The notes: generated from the letters alone by a model not told the origin. DNA of 64,000 nt from Halovivax ruber XH-70 (GCF_000328525.1 NC_019964.1:930001-994000); one strand, 5' to 3'. Numbered from the stretch's first letter, positions 31,541-41,441 are shown. Translations and numbers: made by a program.

Positions 31541-32437
31541 ATGTTCGATCGAATTCTTCTCGCCGTCGACGGCAGTGACGAGGCGCGCCACGCCGCGGCA
31601 CGTGGGCTGGATCTCGCCGAGGCGTTCGAGGCGACAGTCGACGCGCTGTTTGTCGTGGACGACTCGGCGCTTCGTCTCACGCGCTCGTCGGGTGAACGGG
31701 AACGGCTTCGAGAACGGGGCGACGAAGTTCTCGCGGACGTCGAGTCACTCGCTGCCGAGCGCGATCGCTCGATCACCACCACGGTGGTCGAGGGCGCTCC
31801 CGCGACGGCGATCGGCGAGTACGCGACCGAGAACGCGGCGGATGCGATCGTCGTCGGGCGCCAGGGGATGACGGGGCTGGGGAAACGACTGCTGGGCGGC
31901 GTGACCGAACGACTGCTTCGCGGGTGCAACGTCCCGGTGTTCGTCGTCCCGGCGGACGACGATCTGACGACGGGCGAGGAGGACTACGAAACCGTTCTCG
32001 TGCCGACCGACGGCAGCGACCCGGCCGCAGCGGCGGCCGACTACGGCAGTGCGATCGCAGGGCGAACAGGCGCCGCGTTACACGTGCTCAACGTCGTCGA
32101 CGTCCAGGCGGCCGGCGGTCTGTTCAGTGCAGGTGGCCTCGAGTCGGAATTCCTCGAACGGCTCGAAGCGCGTGGCCACGAAATCGTCGACGACGCGGTC
32201 GCGGATCTCGACGCCGAGCAGTCGACCCTCGACGTCACGACGGCCGTCGAACGGATCTCGTCTCACCAGGGCGTCGCTCCGGGAATCCGCGAGTACGCCG
32301 AGGAAAACGCGGTCGATCTCGTCGTCATGGGTTCTCGGGGTCGCTCCACCGTCGGTCGGCAGTTATTGGGCAGTGTCGCTTCGACGGTGTTGCGCACGGT
32401 TTCTGTCCCGGTACTCGTCGTCTCTCGGGCGCCCTAG
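31541..32437 (+). CDS. Tandem universal stress protein (two Usp domains)
   Basis: A 298-aa protein. Domain 1 (residues 1-145) starts MFDRILLAVDGSDEARHAA and has VGRQGMTGLGKRLLGGVTERLL; domain 2 (about 150-298) starts YETVLVPTDGSDPAAAA and ends VVMGSRGRSTVGRQLLGSV. Both keep the ATP-binding G-2x-G-9x-G-S/T motif, in contrast to the single-domain Usp at 3383. It is likely an ATP-binding stress protein; its transcript stands alone. Confidence 0.9.
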   Translation: MFDRILLAVDGSDEARHAAARGLDLAEAFEATVDALFVVDDSALRLTRSSGERERLRERGDEVLADVESLAAERDRSITTTVVEGAPATAIGEYATENAADAIVVGRQGMTGLGKRLLGGVTERLLRGCNVPVFVVPADDDLTTGEEDYETVLVPTDGSDPAAAAADYGSAIAGRTGAALHVLNVVDVQAAGGLFSAGGLESEFLERLEARGHEIVDDAVADLDAEQSTLDVTTAVERISSHQGVAPGIREYAEENAVDLVVMGSRGRSTVGRQLLGSVASTVLRTVSVPVLVVSRAP

Positions 32438-32616
32438 TTTCCATCGACTGTTTACGGTTCCAGCGCATCCGCGTCCGACCCGATTGGTGTAATCCGAATC
32501 GATCGACCGATCCCAGACGGCCGATCCAGCCCTGGTACTTGAGGGTGTGGTGGGTTCCGGTAACTGTGGGAAAGGCCGTGACCCTTACGTACTCCCGTCG
32601 TCTGGTACTAGGTACC

Positions 32617-32799
32617 ATGTCCGCGAAGGACGCAGCAGTCGATCCGTCGATGGCTGCACCGGGCGACGACCTCGAACTCCTCTCCGACGAGGACGGTCGG
32701 TGGACCATCGTCCCGGTAGCGGCCGAGGGAGACGAGCGGCTCACCCAGTGGCTCACCGTCGACGCGGACACACTTTTCGAACTCGACGACTGGCGGTAA
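32617..32799 (+). CDS. Small haloarchaeal protein (DUF7511-like)
   Basis: A 60-aa acidic protein, MSAKDAAVDPSMAAPGDDLE..., with LLSDEDGRWTIVPVAAEGDE and a DTLFELDDWR end. The pattern matches the small haloarchaeal family I remember as DUF7511. Function unknown. ATG at 32617 follows a TAC-rich upstream region. It is probably a monocistronic gene ahead of the prenyltransferase. Confidence 0.65.
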   Translation: MSAKDAAVDPSMAAPGDDLELLSDEDGRWTIVPVAAEGDERLTQWLTVDADTLFELDDWR

Positions 32800-32907
32800 C
32801 GGGACCGCCTCTGCGGTCGGGGCCAACCCCCGAATTTGTCGTCCACCCGTCGGTTCGACCGCCACGGCATCGGACCCTTTTTAGCGGTTCGCTCGCCAGA
32901 CTGACCC

Positions 32908-33762
32908 ATGACGGCGGTCGAGACCGGACGGGGACTGTGGGAGCTGTTACGTCCAGTGAACGCTATCGCCGCTGCCGTCCTCACGGCGATCGGCGCGTTT
33001 GTCGCGGGTGGACTCGTCGAGGCACCACTGGCCGTCGGCGCGGCCGCGGCGGCGACGTTCTTCGGGACGGGCGCGGGGAACGCGATCAACGACTACTTCG
33101 ATCGGGAGATCGACGCCCACAACAAGCCAGACCGCCCCATTCCACGGGGTGCCGTCTCGCCACGTCAGGCACTCTGGTACGCGATGGCGTGCTTCGCCGC
33201 GGCCGTCGTACTCGCGTTGACGCTCCCGGTACTCGCGATCGGAATCGCCCTGTTCAATCTGCTCGCCCTGATCAGTTACACGCAGGTGTTCAAGGGCCTG
33301 CCCGGAGCGGGCAACGTCGTCGTCGCCTACCTGGGCGGCAGTACGTTCCTCTTCGGTGCGGCAGCCGCGGGACGGATCGGGCCAGCGGTGGTCCTCTTCG
33401 CGCTCGCGGCGCTCTCGACACTCAGCCGAGAAATCGTCAAGGACGTTGAAGACATCGCGGGCGACCGTGCCGAGGGGCTCAACACGCTCCCGATCGCGAT
33501 CGGCGAGCGACGTGCCCTCTGGATCGCCGTCGGCGTGCTCGCGATTGCGATTCTCGCGAGCCCGATCCCGTACCTGACCGAGGCGTTCGGGCTGGCCTAC
33601 CTGCTCGTGCTCGTCCCGGCGATCGCGTACATGGCCTACGCAGCGTGGACGAGCCTCACGGACCCGGCTCGCGGCCAGCACCACCTGAAGTACGGCATGT
33701 TCCTGGCGGCGCTCGCGTTCGTGATCGGGCGACTGAGTGTGTCGGTTCCGGCACTGGCATGA
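32908..33762 (+). CDS. Geranylgeranylglycerol-phosphate geranylgeranyltransferase-like UbiA prenyltransferase
   Basis: A 284-aa membrane enzyme with about eight helices. The two Asp-rich motifs of UbiA enzymes are present: NDYFDREIDAHNKPDRPIP and KDVEDIAGDRAEGLNTLPI. The first matches the archaeal digeranylgeranylglyceryl phosphate synthase (DGGGP synthase), which adds the second prenyl chain in archaeal membrane lipid synthesis. Other UbiA substrates (menaquinone) are possible but the motif details favour lipid biosynthesis. Confidence 0.88.
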   Translation: MTAVETGRGLWELLRPVNAIAAAVLTAIGAFVAGGLVEAPLAVGAAAAATFFGTGAGNAINDYFDREIDAHNKPDRPIPRGAVSPRQALWYAMACFAAAVVLALTLPVLAIGIALFNLLALISYTQVFKGLPGAGNVVVAYLGGSTFLFGAAAAGRIGPAVVLFALAALSTLSREIVKDVEDIAGDRAEGLNTLPIAIGERRALWIAVGVLAIAILASPIPYLTEAFGLAYLLVLVPAIAYMAYAAWTSLTDPARGQHHLKYGMFLAALAFVIGRLSVSVPALA

Positions 33763-34072
33763 TGACTGCCGGCTGGACACTGCTCGATGGCCGATCGTAA
33801 CTGGTAGTCCAGTCGTTGGAGGTCGCCAGCGCGATCTCTGGGCGGGAATCGCCCGGCCCTCACCATCAGACGTCGACCGGCCTGCGATACGATGTCTCAC
33901 GAGGCAGTGGAGCTGCCGCTGGCGCCCTCTCACGGTGATTAACGATAGAAACCATCTTCCGTGCCTCTGTGTTATCAAAAGGAATATAACCTGTTCACTG
34001 TATCACTCTGGATAGGTACCAGTGGAATCACGCGCTCGCTGTGGTGGACGCCGAGAGGAAGTGTAATCTGCC
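33763..34072. other. Intergenic region
   Basis: This spacer holds the promoter of the ATPase gene at 34073. AAAAGGAATATAAC around 33976-33989 is TATA-like but sits some 90 bases before the ATG, so a short leader is possible. I see no protein-like frame, RNA gene or repeat. Confidence 0.35.
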
Positions 34073-34696
34073 ATGTATGACCTCCCTGACGTCCCGTCGG
34101 CCGACGATCTCGACGCTGGAACGAACGTTCTCGTCGCGGGGCCGCCGCTGACCGGCAAACGCGATCTCGCGATCGAGGCGTTGGCGAGCGGCGCGAACCG
34201 TGGAGATGGGTCGATCATCGTCACGACGAAAGACAGTGCGGACAAGGTGCTCGACGATTTCACCGAGGCCGTGGGTGTCACAGACCCCGACGTCGGCATC
34301 GTCGATTGCGTGACGAAACAGCGCGGGATCGGGACCGTCGACGACGATCCGCGCATCAAGTACGCCTCGTCGCCGGTCGACATGACCGGCATCGGGATCA
34401 AACTCTCCGAGTTCCTCCAGGAGTTCTACGAGAACCGCTCGCTCACGGAGAATCGCATCCTCTTGCACTCGATCTCCACGCTGCTCATGTACTCGGATCT
34501 CCAGACCGTCTTCCGATTCCTCCACGTCTTCACCGGCCGCATCCAGAGTGCCGACGCCCTCGGGCTCTGTGTGATCGACTCGACCGCCCACGACGACCAG
34601 ACGATGAACACGCTCAAACAGCTCTTCGACGTCGTCGTCGAGATCGAAGACGGCGAGGGCGACCAGCCGAAGATTCGAACGGCAGGTCTCTCCTGA
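34073..34696 (+). CDS. RecA-superfamily ATPase (GvpD/RAD55-like)
   Basis: A 207-aa protein. AGPPLTGKRDLA near residue 22 is Walker A (PPLTGK); Walker B is GLCVIDSTAHDDQT. It has the haloarchaeal GvpD/RAD55-like (KaiC-related) pattern. The usual RAD55 DNA-repair role is not supported by extra motifs; a regulatory ATPase is more likely. It may share a transcript with the CoA-binding protein downstream across a 127-base spacer that contains a (TC)9 tract. Confidence 0.75.
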   Translation: MYDLPDVPSADDLDAGTNVLVAGPPLTGKRDLAIEALASGANRGDGSIIVTTKDSADKVLDDFTEAVGVTDPDVGIVDCVTKQRGIGTVDDDPRIKYASSPVDMTGIGIKLSEFLQEFYENRSLTENRILLHSISTLLMYSDLQTVFRFLHVFTGRIQSADALGLCVIDSTAHDDQTMNTLKQLFDVVVEIEDGEGDQPKIRTAGLS

Positions 34697-34735
34697 TCGC
34701 CGACCGGCGCAGTGGCCCGCCGTATCGCGTATCGT

Positions 34736-34753
34736 TCTCTCTCTCTCTCTCTC
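34736..34753. repeat. (TC)9 dinucleotide repeat
   Basis: A perfect 18-base TC run, identical in length to the one at 20673-20690, lies in the spacer between the ATPase and CoA-binding genes. Confidence 0.7.
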
Positions 34754-34823
34754 GTACTCACACTCTCTCGCACGTCGCGCTCTGTCCCCGAACGTTTTCA
34801 CGCTCCCGCGCGAGCCTCTGGGT

Positions 34824-35234
34824 ATGCCTGTCGAGACTGACGCGGCCCTCAGGGAGATTCTCGGCCACAAGCGCGTCGGGGTGGTCGGCTGTTCGACCAC
34901 GCCCGGGAAAGCAGCCCACGACGTGCCCGCCTACTTGCAGCGACACGGGTACGAGATCGTTCCGATCAATCCGACCGCGCAGGAAGTTCTCGGACGCGAC
35001 GCCGCCGACTCGCTCACGGCGGTCGACACCGAACTTCCGCTCGTCTGCATCTTTCGGCCGAGCGACGAGGTCGCGGGAATCGTCGACGAGGCGATCGATC
35101 GCGGCGACGTTCGCGTGGTGTGGACCCAGCTGGGCATACGCGATCCAGAGGCTGCCAAACGGGCCGAAGACGCGGGGCTCTCCGTCGTCCAGGATCGGTG
35201 CATGAAAGTCGAGCACGGCCGCCTCTGTGGGTGA
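34824..35234 (+). CDS. CoA-binding domain protein (YccU-like)
   Basis: A 136-aa Rossmann-fold protein. It starts with the helix REILGHKRVGVVGCSTTPGK, then HDVPAYLQRHGYEIVPINPT and the GRDAADSLTAV segment, and ends DRCMKVEHGRL. This matches YccU/CoA-binding proteins related to succinyl-CoA synthetase alpha. No acyl-CoA synthetase partner is beside it. Function unknown. Confidence 0.88.
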   Translation: MPVETDAALREILGHKRVGVVGCSTTPGKAAHDVPAYLQRHGYEIVPINPTAQEVLGRDAADSLTAVDTELPLVCIFRPSDEVAGIVDEAIDRGDVRVVWTQLGIRDPEAAKRAEDAGLSVVQDRCMKVEHGRLCG

Positions 35235-35264
35235 CTGAATGCAAAATCCCGTTGTGTCGGTTCC

Positions 35265-35948
35265 TTACAGCGGGAGGGCGGCCCGGAGGATTGAGGCGTA
35301 CAGCGTCGGACTTCGTCGTCGCGACCCCGTCAGCGCCGTTTCGAGCGCGTCCCCGGCGTCCGTCTCGATCCCGGCGCCGTGGCCGACGAGGACCCGCTGT
35401 GGATCGAACCCGGACAGCCGCTTCCGTGGCGGCCAGAGTCGCCGTGCCGGGTGGACGCCGAGCCGTTCCCCGTCCGTTCGAAAGTACGACACGGTCCCGA
35501 CGCTCTCCGGGACGACCAGCGTCTCCGTCGCCGGATCGAAGAGCGCGACCTCCTGCCAGAACCGGCTGCGCGTGACCACCTGACTCCGAATCCCGGTGTC
35601 GGCCAGTTCCGCGCCGAAGCGTCTGACCGGGGCATCGAGTTCCGACTCGACGCCGTCGAACCAGTCGGGCAGCCAGACCGCGACGTCGTGGCGCGTCGCG
35701 ATCGCCGCGGCGTCGCGTTTGTGCCGGTCGAGCCCGACGACGACGCCCGCGACGGACCCGCGCTCGGCGAGCAATTCGTCGAGCCCCTCTCCGTCGACCG
35801 GATCGATCACCCAGACCGCGTCGTCGACGACGAGTGCGTGACTCGCTCGCTGCATCCGCTCGTCGGGGTGGGCGATCCAGCTGAAGCCGCCGTCGAAGTC
35901 GGCGACCACTTGCAACTCGGTCGTGGCGTCGTCAGTCCGGATCGTCAT
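35265..35948 (-). CDS. Metallo-beta-lactamase-fold-like protein, degenerate
   Basis: A 227-aa protein with the opening of a beta-lactamase-type fold: GGFSWIAHPDERMQRASHALVVDDAVWVIDPVDG (in two parts) and SVAGVVVGLDRHKRD. The HxHxDH zinc motif seems missing (GLDRHKRDAAAIA keeps only parts), but a VLVGHG near the end is retained. It may be a non-catalytic relative or use a different metal site. ATG at 35948, preceded by unlikely codons. Stands alone. Confidence 0.65.
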   Translation of the reverse strand: MTIRTDDATTELQVVADFDGGFSWIAHPDERMQRASHALVVDDAVWVIDPVDGEGLDELLAERGSVAGVVVGLDRHKRDAAAIATRHDVAVWLPDWFDGVESELDAPVRRFGAELADTGIRSQVVTRSRFWQEVALFDPATETLVVPESVGTVSYFRTDGERLGVHPARRLWPPRKRLSGFDPQRVLVGHGAGIETDAGDALETALTGSRRRSPTLYASILRAALPL

Positions 35949-36210
35949 ACCGTTCGTACGAGACGGACGATACAAAGATGGCTCGCCGTCGGAGGGGGCA
36001 GGTAGCTGTCCTGATACCGGGTCGCTCTCCTGGCACCGAGTCGACTACCTGGGTCCGGGTGGTCCCTGGGTTGGCTCGTTTCCGTGGATCCAAGCCGTTT
36101 TCCTGGGTTCCGGTTTCGCTACTGCTTCTCATGGCTCCCGCTGGCGATTCCTTCGCCAGATCCGGCGGACCGGCCTATTCATTTCACCGCTCCACAGGTA
36201 TTATGACTTA

Positions 36211-36220
36211 GTAGTACTAC
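36211..36220. promoter_or_regulatory. Palindrome upstream of thiC, possible operator
   Basis: GTAGTACTAC is a perfect 10-bp palindrome ten bases before the thiC ATG at 36230, near where a leaderless transcript would start. It could bind a thiamine regulator such as ThiR; the operator of that protein is not known to me. No TPP riboswitch is visible upstream. Confidence 0.4.
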
Positions 36221-36229
36221 CTAGTGATC

Positions 36230-37663
36230 ATGCCGCGTACCCAACGCCAGGCAGCCAGGGACGGAACGATTACACCGGAAATGGAACGCGTCGCCGAGCG
36301 GGAAGGGTGTGAGCCCGATCGCGTGCGAGAGGCGGTCGCCACGGGCCGGGCAGTGATCCCGGCGAATCACGCCCATACCGCGCTCGATCCGATGATCATC
36401 GGCGAGGCGTTCGCGACGAAGGTGAACGCGAACATCGGGAACAGCGAGACGACCAGCGACATCGAGGCGGAGCGCGAGAAACTACACACGGCGGTTCACT
36501 ACGGTGCGGACACAGTGATGGATCTCGGGACGGGAGCCGACCTCGACACGATCCGCGAGGATCACCTCGATCGATCACCGGTTCCGCTGGGAACCGTTCC
36601 ACTTTACGAGGCGGTCAAGCAGGCCGGCGATCCGGCAGCCCTCACGCCCGAGCTACTCCTGTCGGTCATCGAGAAGCAGGCCCGACAGGGCGTCGACTAC
36701 ATGACGATCCACGCGGGCATTCTCGCCGAGCACCTGCCGCTCACCGAGGGGCGCAAGACGGGGATCGTCTCGCGCGGCGGTTCGATCGTGGCGAAGTGGA
36801 TGGAAGCGCACGGCGAACAGAATCCGCTGTTTTCCGTCTACGACGACATCTGCGAGCTCTTCGCGACCCACGACGTCACCATCAGTCTCGGCGATAGTTT
36901 GCGACCCGGTTGTCTGGCCGACGCCTGTGACGAGGCCCAGTACGCCGAACTCGACACGCTGGGTGAACTCACCCGACGGGCCTGGGATCACGGTGTACAG
37001 GTCATGATCGAGGGGCCCGGCCACGTGCCGATGGACCGCATCGCGGAGAACGTCGAGCGCCAGCGACGCGTCTGCGACGGCGCGCCGTTCTACGTGCTCG
37101 GCCCCCTCGTCACGGACGTCGCCCCCGGCTACGACCACATCACGAGCGCCATCGGCGCCGCCATGGCTGCACAGGAAGGCGCTGCGATGCTCTGTTACGT
37201 GACCCCGAAAGAACACCTCGGGCTCCCCGACCGGGAGGACGTTCGCGAGGGACTCGCGGCCTACCGGATCGCCGCCCACGCCGGCGACGTCGCGAACGGT
37301 CGCCCCGGCGCCCGCGACTGGGACGACGCCCTTTCGGAGGCGCGCTACGCCTTCGACTGGACTGAACAGTTCGCGCTCGCCCTCGATCCCGAACGCGCTC
37401 GGGAGTACCACGACCAGACCCTCCCCGGCGACAACTACACCGACGCCCGCTTCTGCTCGATGTGTGGCGTCGAGTTCTGTTCGATGCGCATCGACCAGGA
37501 CGCCCGAGAGGATGGCGATCTCGCCGCACTGACCGCTGACACGGACCTCGACGACTCCCCTGCGTCGGCGGTCAATCGACCGCCCGTCGGCACGCACGAT
37601 GGCGAGCTCGGTCGCACGGCCGACGACCGGTCGGCGCCCGACACGCCTGCGGCCAACGAGTGA
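36230..37663 (+). CDS. thiC: Phosphomethylpyrimidine synthase (HMP-P synthase) ThiC
   Basis: A 477-aa radical-SAM enzyme converting aminoimidazole ribotide to HMP phosphate in thiamine synthesis. Hallmarks: [55 protein letters not shown], and the C-terminal iron-sulfur motif [14 protein letters not shown], where Cx2Cx4C binds the cluster. The C-terminus carries a 40-residue acidic tail after this. I took the ATG at 36230; a GTG at 36224 is an alternative two codons earlier. Confidence 0.95.
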   Translation: MPRTQRQAARDGTITPEMERVAEREGCEPDRVREAVATGRAVIPANHAHTALDPMIIGEAFATKVNANIGNSETTSDIEAEREKLHTAVHYGADTVMDLGTGADLDTIREDHLDRSPVPLGTVPLYEAVKQAGDPAALTPELLLSVIEKQARQGVDYMTIHAGILAEHLPLTEGRKTGIVSRGGSIVAKWMEAHGEQNPLFSVYDDICELFATHDVTISLGDSLRPGCLADACDEAQYAELDTLGELTRRAWDHGVQVMIEGPGHVPMDRIAENVERQRRVCDGAPFYVLGPLVTDVAPGYDHITSAIGAAMAAQEGAAMLCYVTPKEHLGLPDREDVREGLAAYRIAAHAGDVANGRPGARDWDDALSEARYAFDWTEQFALALDPERAREYHDQTLPGDNYTDARFCSMCGVEFCSMRIDQDAREDGDLAALTADTDLDDSPASAVNRPPVGTHDGELGRTADDRSAPDTPAANE

Positions 37664-37765
37664 TCGTCTCGGTGCGTCGCTGGCCACTCCACTCGCCGTA
37701 CTGGGTGAGCGAATTGGTGGGCCGTTGTCGCCACGACTAAACCATCCCCCGCCGTTCGGGCGTGC

Positions 37766-38746
37766 ATGAACAACGGAACACTCACGGCGTCGGTCAGGCT
37801 CGTCGATGCCTTCACCGACGAGCCACTCGCCGGCAACCCCGCCGGCGTCGTCTTCGAGGCCGACGAACTCGTCGACGAACAGCGCCAGGCGATCGCGAAC
37901 GAACTCTCGGTCAGCGAGACGGCGTTCGCGAGTGAGAGTGACGACGCCGACTATCGCCTTCAGTACTTCACGCCGACCCAGGAGGTCGACCTCTGCGGGC
38001 ACGCGACGATCGGGACGCTGGTCGCGGCGCACGAAACCGGCCGATTGGAACCGGGGACGGCGACCATCGAGACCAACGTCGGGGTGCTTGACGTCGATAT
38101 CGAACCCGACGGAACCGCGTGGATGACCCAGGACGCTCCCACGATCCGTGAGGTCGATCTCGGCTACGACCGCGTCGCCGAGGCGCTCGGGGTCGAGGTC
38201 GCTGCCCTCGAAGGTGTTGGCGCCGACCTTCCCCTGGCCGTCTCGTCGACGGGATTGCCCTTCCTGATGGTCCCCATCACCTACCTGCAGGACGTCGGCG
38301 GGGCCGACCCCGACATGGCAGAGATCGAGACGCTGGCGGACGAGTTCGACGCGACCGGCATCTACCTCTTCACGTTCGACGCCCTCGAGGCCGACTCGAC
38401 GGTACACGGGCGGATGTTCGCGCCAGGTGCAGGGGTTCCCGAAGATCCCGTCACCGGGACTGCGAGCGGCGCGGTGGGGGCGTACCTGCGTCGATTCGGG
38501 GCCTTCTCCGGCGACACCGGCGGGACGGTCACGGCGGGCACCGGCGGCGACACGAGCGTCGCCGTCTCGATCGACGAGTCGGCCCCGACGGAACTCGTGA
38601 TGGAACAGGGCCACTACGTCGATCGTCCCGGTCGCGTCCGGGTCCGCGTCGACGGTGACGTTCGCGTCGGTGGGCACGGAATCGTCTCGATGACCGGTGA
38701 GCTGGCGGTTCCGTCAGTCGCCGAGGACGACATTATCGAACCCTGA
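37766..38746 (+). CDS. PhzF family isomerase-like protein
   Basis: A 326-aa protein with the diaminopimelate-epimerase-like PhzF fold: VDAFTDEPLAGNPAGVVFEA, then SVSETAFASESDDADYRLQYFTPTQEVDLCGHATIGT (in parts), and EDPVTGTASGAVGAYLRRFG. The catalytic Glu in SETAF is kept. No phenazine genes are present; archaeal members have unknown substrates. The gene reads toward the convergent DUF5817-like gene. Confidence 0.9.
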   Translation: MNNGTLTASVRLVDAFTDEPLAGNPAGVVFEADELVDEQRQAIANELSVSETAFASESDDADYRLQYFTPTQEVDLCGHATIGTLVAAHETGRLEPGTATIETNVGVLDVDIEPDGTAWMTQDAPTIREVDLGYDRVAEALGVEVAALEGVGADLPLAVSSTGLPFLMVPITYLQDVGGADPDMAEIETLADEFDATGIYLFTFDALEADSTVHGRMFAPGAGVPEDPVTGTASGAVGAYLRRFGAFSGDTGGTVTAGTGGDTSVAVSIDESAPTELVMEQGHYVDRPGRVRVRVDGDVRVGGHGIVSMTGELAVPSVAEDDIIEP

Positions 38747-38772
38747 GAACCACTTTCGGCCGCCCGACACGC

Positions 38773-39297
38773 CTACAGCAGTCGATACCGCCCGCGACTC
38801 TCACTGGCGTCGCCCGTTCTGACGAGCTTCTCGAGCGCCCGTTCGGTGTACGACGAGGGAACGCCGCGCTCCTCGGCGTAGGCGATCGCCTCGTCGGCGG
38901 TCGGCCGGTCGAGTTCCTCGATCGCCCGTTCGACGATCTCCTTGCGACTTCCACTGCTGGTCGACCCACGGGGGTCGCGCTCGCCAGCCGCTGTCACTTC
39001 GTCGACGTCGAGCCCGGATTCTGCGAGGAACGTCTCGTCGTCGACGACGCCGTCTTCGACCTGTGATTCGAGCTCCGAGACCGAGTCCACGCTCGCGAAC
39101 GCCTCGCCCTCGTCCTGGCGATTCGCGAGCATCGACGCGCGCACCTCGCGTGCGTGATCGGCGTCTTCGGTCTCGACGAACTTCTTTCGGGCATCGAACG
39201 GCCGGCGAGAGCCACAGCGCGGACACTGACTCGTCTCCGATCGCCCCTCGACGATCCAGAGGGTGGAACACTCGCTACAGCCGACCACCGCGTACAT
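38773..39297 (-). CDS. Zinc-ribbon plus winged-helix protein (DUF5817-like)
   Basis: A 174-aa protein. The N-terminal 35 residues form a zinc ribbon: VVGCSEC then SQCPRCGSRRPF. The C-terminal third has a winged-helix pattern (IVERAIEELDRPTADEAIAYAEERGVPSSYTERALEKLVR, in parts, then GRYRLL). A haloarchaeal family I remember as DUF5817; probable nucleic-acid binding. The start at 39297 begins MYAVVGCSEC. It ends 26 bases after the PhzF gene, convergent. Confidence 0.8.
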   Translation of the reverse strand: MYAVVGCSECSTLWIVEGRSETSQCPRCGSRRPFDARKKFVETEDADHAREVRASMLANRQDEGEAFASVDSVSELESQVEDGVVDDETFLAESGLDVDEVTAAGERDPRGSTSSGSRKEIVERAIEELDRPTADEAIAYAEERGVPSSYTERALEKLVRTGDASESRGRYRLL

Positions 39298-39558
39298 ATC
39301 TGGTCGTTCTCCCGGATGCCTGTTGAATATCTCGGTCACGGTTCCGATTTTCCGAACGCGTGTCGCGTCCGTGGTGCGGCAATTCGTTATCTTCCGTCTG
39401 GTGCGGCAATGCGTCGTCTCCCTCCGGCTGTGTCGCCGGTCGCACAGCCGTGATCGGTTAGAAACAAGTGACTGACGAGGGCGTCAGCGAAATGACAACC
39501 TATTTGGAGCCACCGTTGTGACACTCACGAGAACTGTGGGCGAGGCTCAACGATAGCT

Positions 39559-40548
39559 ATGACTGCAATACGAACCGACGGACTGACGAAACGATTCGGC
39601 GATCTCACGGCCGTCTCCGGGCTCGACCTCGAGATCGAGGAGGGGGAAGTCTTCGGCTTTCTGGGACCCAATGGCGCAGGGAAGTCGACGACGATCAACA
39701 TGTTGCTCGATTTCACCCGGCCGACGGCGGGCTCGGCGACGGTTCTGGGATACGACGCCCAGGCGGCGTCTGACGAGATCAGCCAGCGGGTCGGTATCCT
39801 TCCCGAGGGGTTCTCGGTGTACGACCGTCTCACGGGACGAAAACACATCGAGTTCGCGATCGAGACGAAAGGTGCCGATCAGTCGCCGGACGACCTCCTG
39901 GCGCGCGTCGGTCTCTCGCCCGAGGACGGCGACCGCGCTGCGGGCGGCTACTCCAAGGGGATGCGCCAGCGCCTCGCGACCGGCATGGCCCTCGCGGGGG
40001 ATCCGGATCTGCTCATCATGGACGAACCCTCGACCGGGCTCGACCCGACGGGGATCAACGAGATGCAGGATCTCGTCCGGGCGGAGGCCGAACGCGGGAC
40101 GACCGTGTTCTTCTCGAGTCACATCTTAGAACACGTCGAGGCGGTCTGCGACCGCGTTGGGATCCTCCGCGCGGGCGAACTCATCGCGCTCGATACGATC
40201 GAGGGGTTACGCGCATCCGTCGGCGGCGGCGCGACGATGACGGTCACGGCCGCGAACACGCTCGACGGTGTCGTCGACGCTGTCGCCGCGATCGATGGCG
40301 TCTCGAACGTCACGGCGACCGGCCATCGACTCGAGGCGTTCGTCGAGCGACCCGCGGCGAAACCGCTCGTCGTCACGACCGTCGCCGACGCCGGCGTCGA
40401 GCTGACGGACCTCCGTATCGAGGAGACGTCACTCGAGTCGATGTTCACCACGCTGATCGAAGGTGACGATGCCCCGGCCACGACGCTCGCCGGTGACGTC
40501 GAGTCGGCGCCGGATCGAAGGGTGGCGAACGCCGGAGGTGACGAATGA
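39559..40548 (+). CDS. ABC transporter ATP-binding protein
   Basis: A 329-aa ATPase with GPNGAGKSTT (Walker A), SKGMRQRLATGMAL (signature), LLIMDEPSTGLDP (Walker B), and SSHILEHVEAVCDR (H-loop). The last 80 residues are an extra domain with an ACT-like pattern (VDAVAAIDGVSNVTATGH), as in NosF/gliding-type exporters. Its stop overlaps the permease ATG by four bases. Substrate not evident. Confidence 0.9.
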   Translation: MTAIRTDGLTKRFGDLTAVSGLDLEIEEGEVFGFLGPNGAGKSTTINMLLDFTRPTAGSATVLGYDAQAASDEISQRVGILPEGFSVYDRLTGRKHIEFAIETKGADQSPDDLLARVGLSPEDGDRAAGGYSKGMRQRLATGMALAGDPDLLIMDEPSTGLDPTGINEMQDLVRAEAERGTTVFFSSHILEHVEAVCDRVGILRAGELIALDTIEGLRASVGGGATMTVTAANTLDGVVDAVAAIDGVSNVTATGHRLEAFVERPAAKPLVVTTVADAGVELTDLRIEETSLESMFTTLIEGDDAPATTLAGDVESAPDRRVANAGGDE

Positions 40549-41411
40549 CGGGTCACACGCTCACCGTGGCGAAGAAGGACTTCGCCGACGCGGGCCGTTC
40601 GAAACTGCTGTGGTCGATCATCGGCCTACTCGTTGGCCTTTCAGCGCTCGGCTACATCATCGTCTGGGCGACCGGCGAGGACATCGCGGCCGGCGAAATG
40701 CTCGGCTTCCTCGCGATCCCGCTCGGTGTCCTCGTCCCCATCGCCGCCCTCATCGGCGGCTACATGGCCATCGTCGGCGAACGCCGGTCGGGGAGCCTGA
40801 AACTCTTGCTCGGTCTTCCGCCGAACCGCGCCGACGTGGTCTTCGGCAAGCTCCTCGGTCGTGCCGCGGTGATCGGTCTCGCAGTCGTCCTCTCGTTCGC
40901 GGTCGCGCTGGTCCTGAGCGTCGTGCTGTTCGGTGGCGCACCGATCGTCGATCTGGCGTCGCTGGGAGCGTTGTCGGTCCTCTACGGCTTCGCGTTCGTC
41001 GGCCTCGCGGTCGGCGTCTCCGCCGGCGTCGCCTCGCGCGGCCGTGCGATGGCGCTCACCGTCGGCACGTTCATGATCTTCTTCGCGTTCTGGGAACTGC
41101 TCACCGCCGGCGTCTACTACTTCGCGCACGACGGATTCCCGCCCGCACAGCCGGAGACCTGGTACCTCTTCGCCCAGCAGCTGAACCCGCTTCAGTCCTT
41201 CGCGTACGCCGCCTCGACGCTGGTCGAGAGCCAGGTGTTCCCGGTCATGTTCCGGTTCAACCTCGATCAGACGTTCGCGGCGCCGGCCGACCGCGTCGCC
41301 GGCGACACCCCGTTCTTCCTGCAGGAGTGGTTTGGCGCCCTGCTACTGCTGGTCTGGGTCGTCGTCCCGGTCGCCATCGGCTACTATCGGTTCGAGAAGG
41401 CCGACCTGTAG
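40545..41411 (+). CDS. ABC transporter permease (ABC-2 type)
   Basis: A 288-aa protein with six membrane helices typical of the NosY/ABC-2 exporter group: FLAIPLGVLVPIAALIGGYMAI, RRSGSLKLLLGLPPNRADVVFGK and later ALLLLVWVVVPVAIGYYRF. It forms an export unit with the ATPase just upstream through a four-base overlap. Substrate unknown. Confidence 0.88.
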   Translation: MTGHTLTVAKKDFADAGRSKLLWSIIGLLVGLSALGYIIVWATGEDIAAGEMLGFLAIPLGVLVPIAALIGGYMAIVGERRSGSLKLLLGLPPNRADVVFGKLLGRAAVIGLAVVLSFAVALVLSVVLFGGAPIVDLASLGALSVLYGFAFVGLAVGVSAGVASRGRAMALTVGTFMIFFAFWELLTAGVYYFAHDGFPPAQPETWYLFAQQLNPLQSFAYAASTLVESQVFPVMFRFNLDQTFAAPADRVAGDTPFFLQEWFGALLLLVWVVVPVAIGYYRFEKADL

Positions 41412-41441
41412 GCCCGACGGCTGTCTGATTCGTCCCGGTCG

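Noticed and set aside
36120-36229. TPP riboswitch upstream of thiC
   Set aside because: No conserved TPP-box sequences or space for the fold are visible between the likely promoter and the start codon.
36653-38677. 674-aa minus-strand ORF across thiC and the PhzF gene
   Set aside because: It covers two genes with strong homology on the other strand and has no recognisable domain itself.
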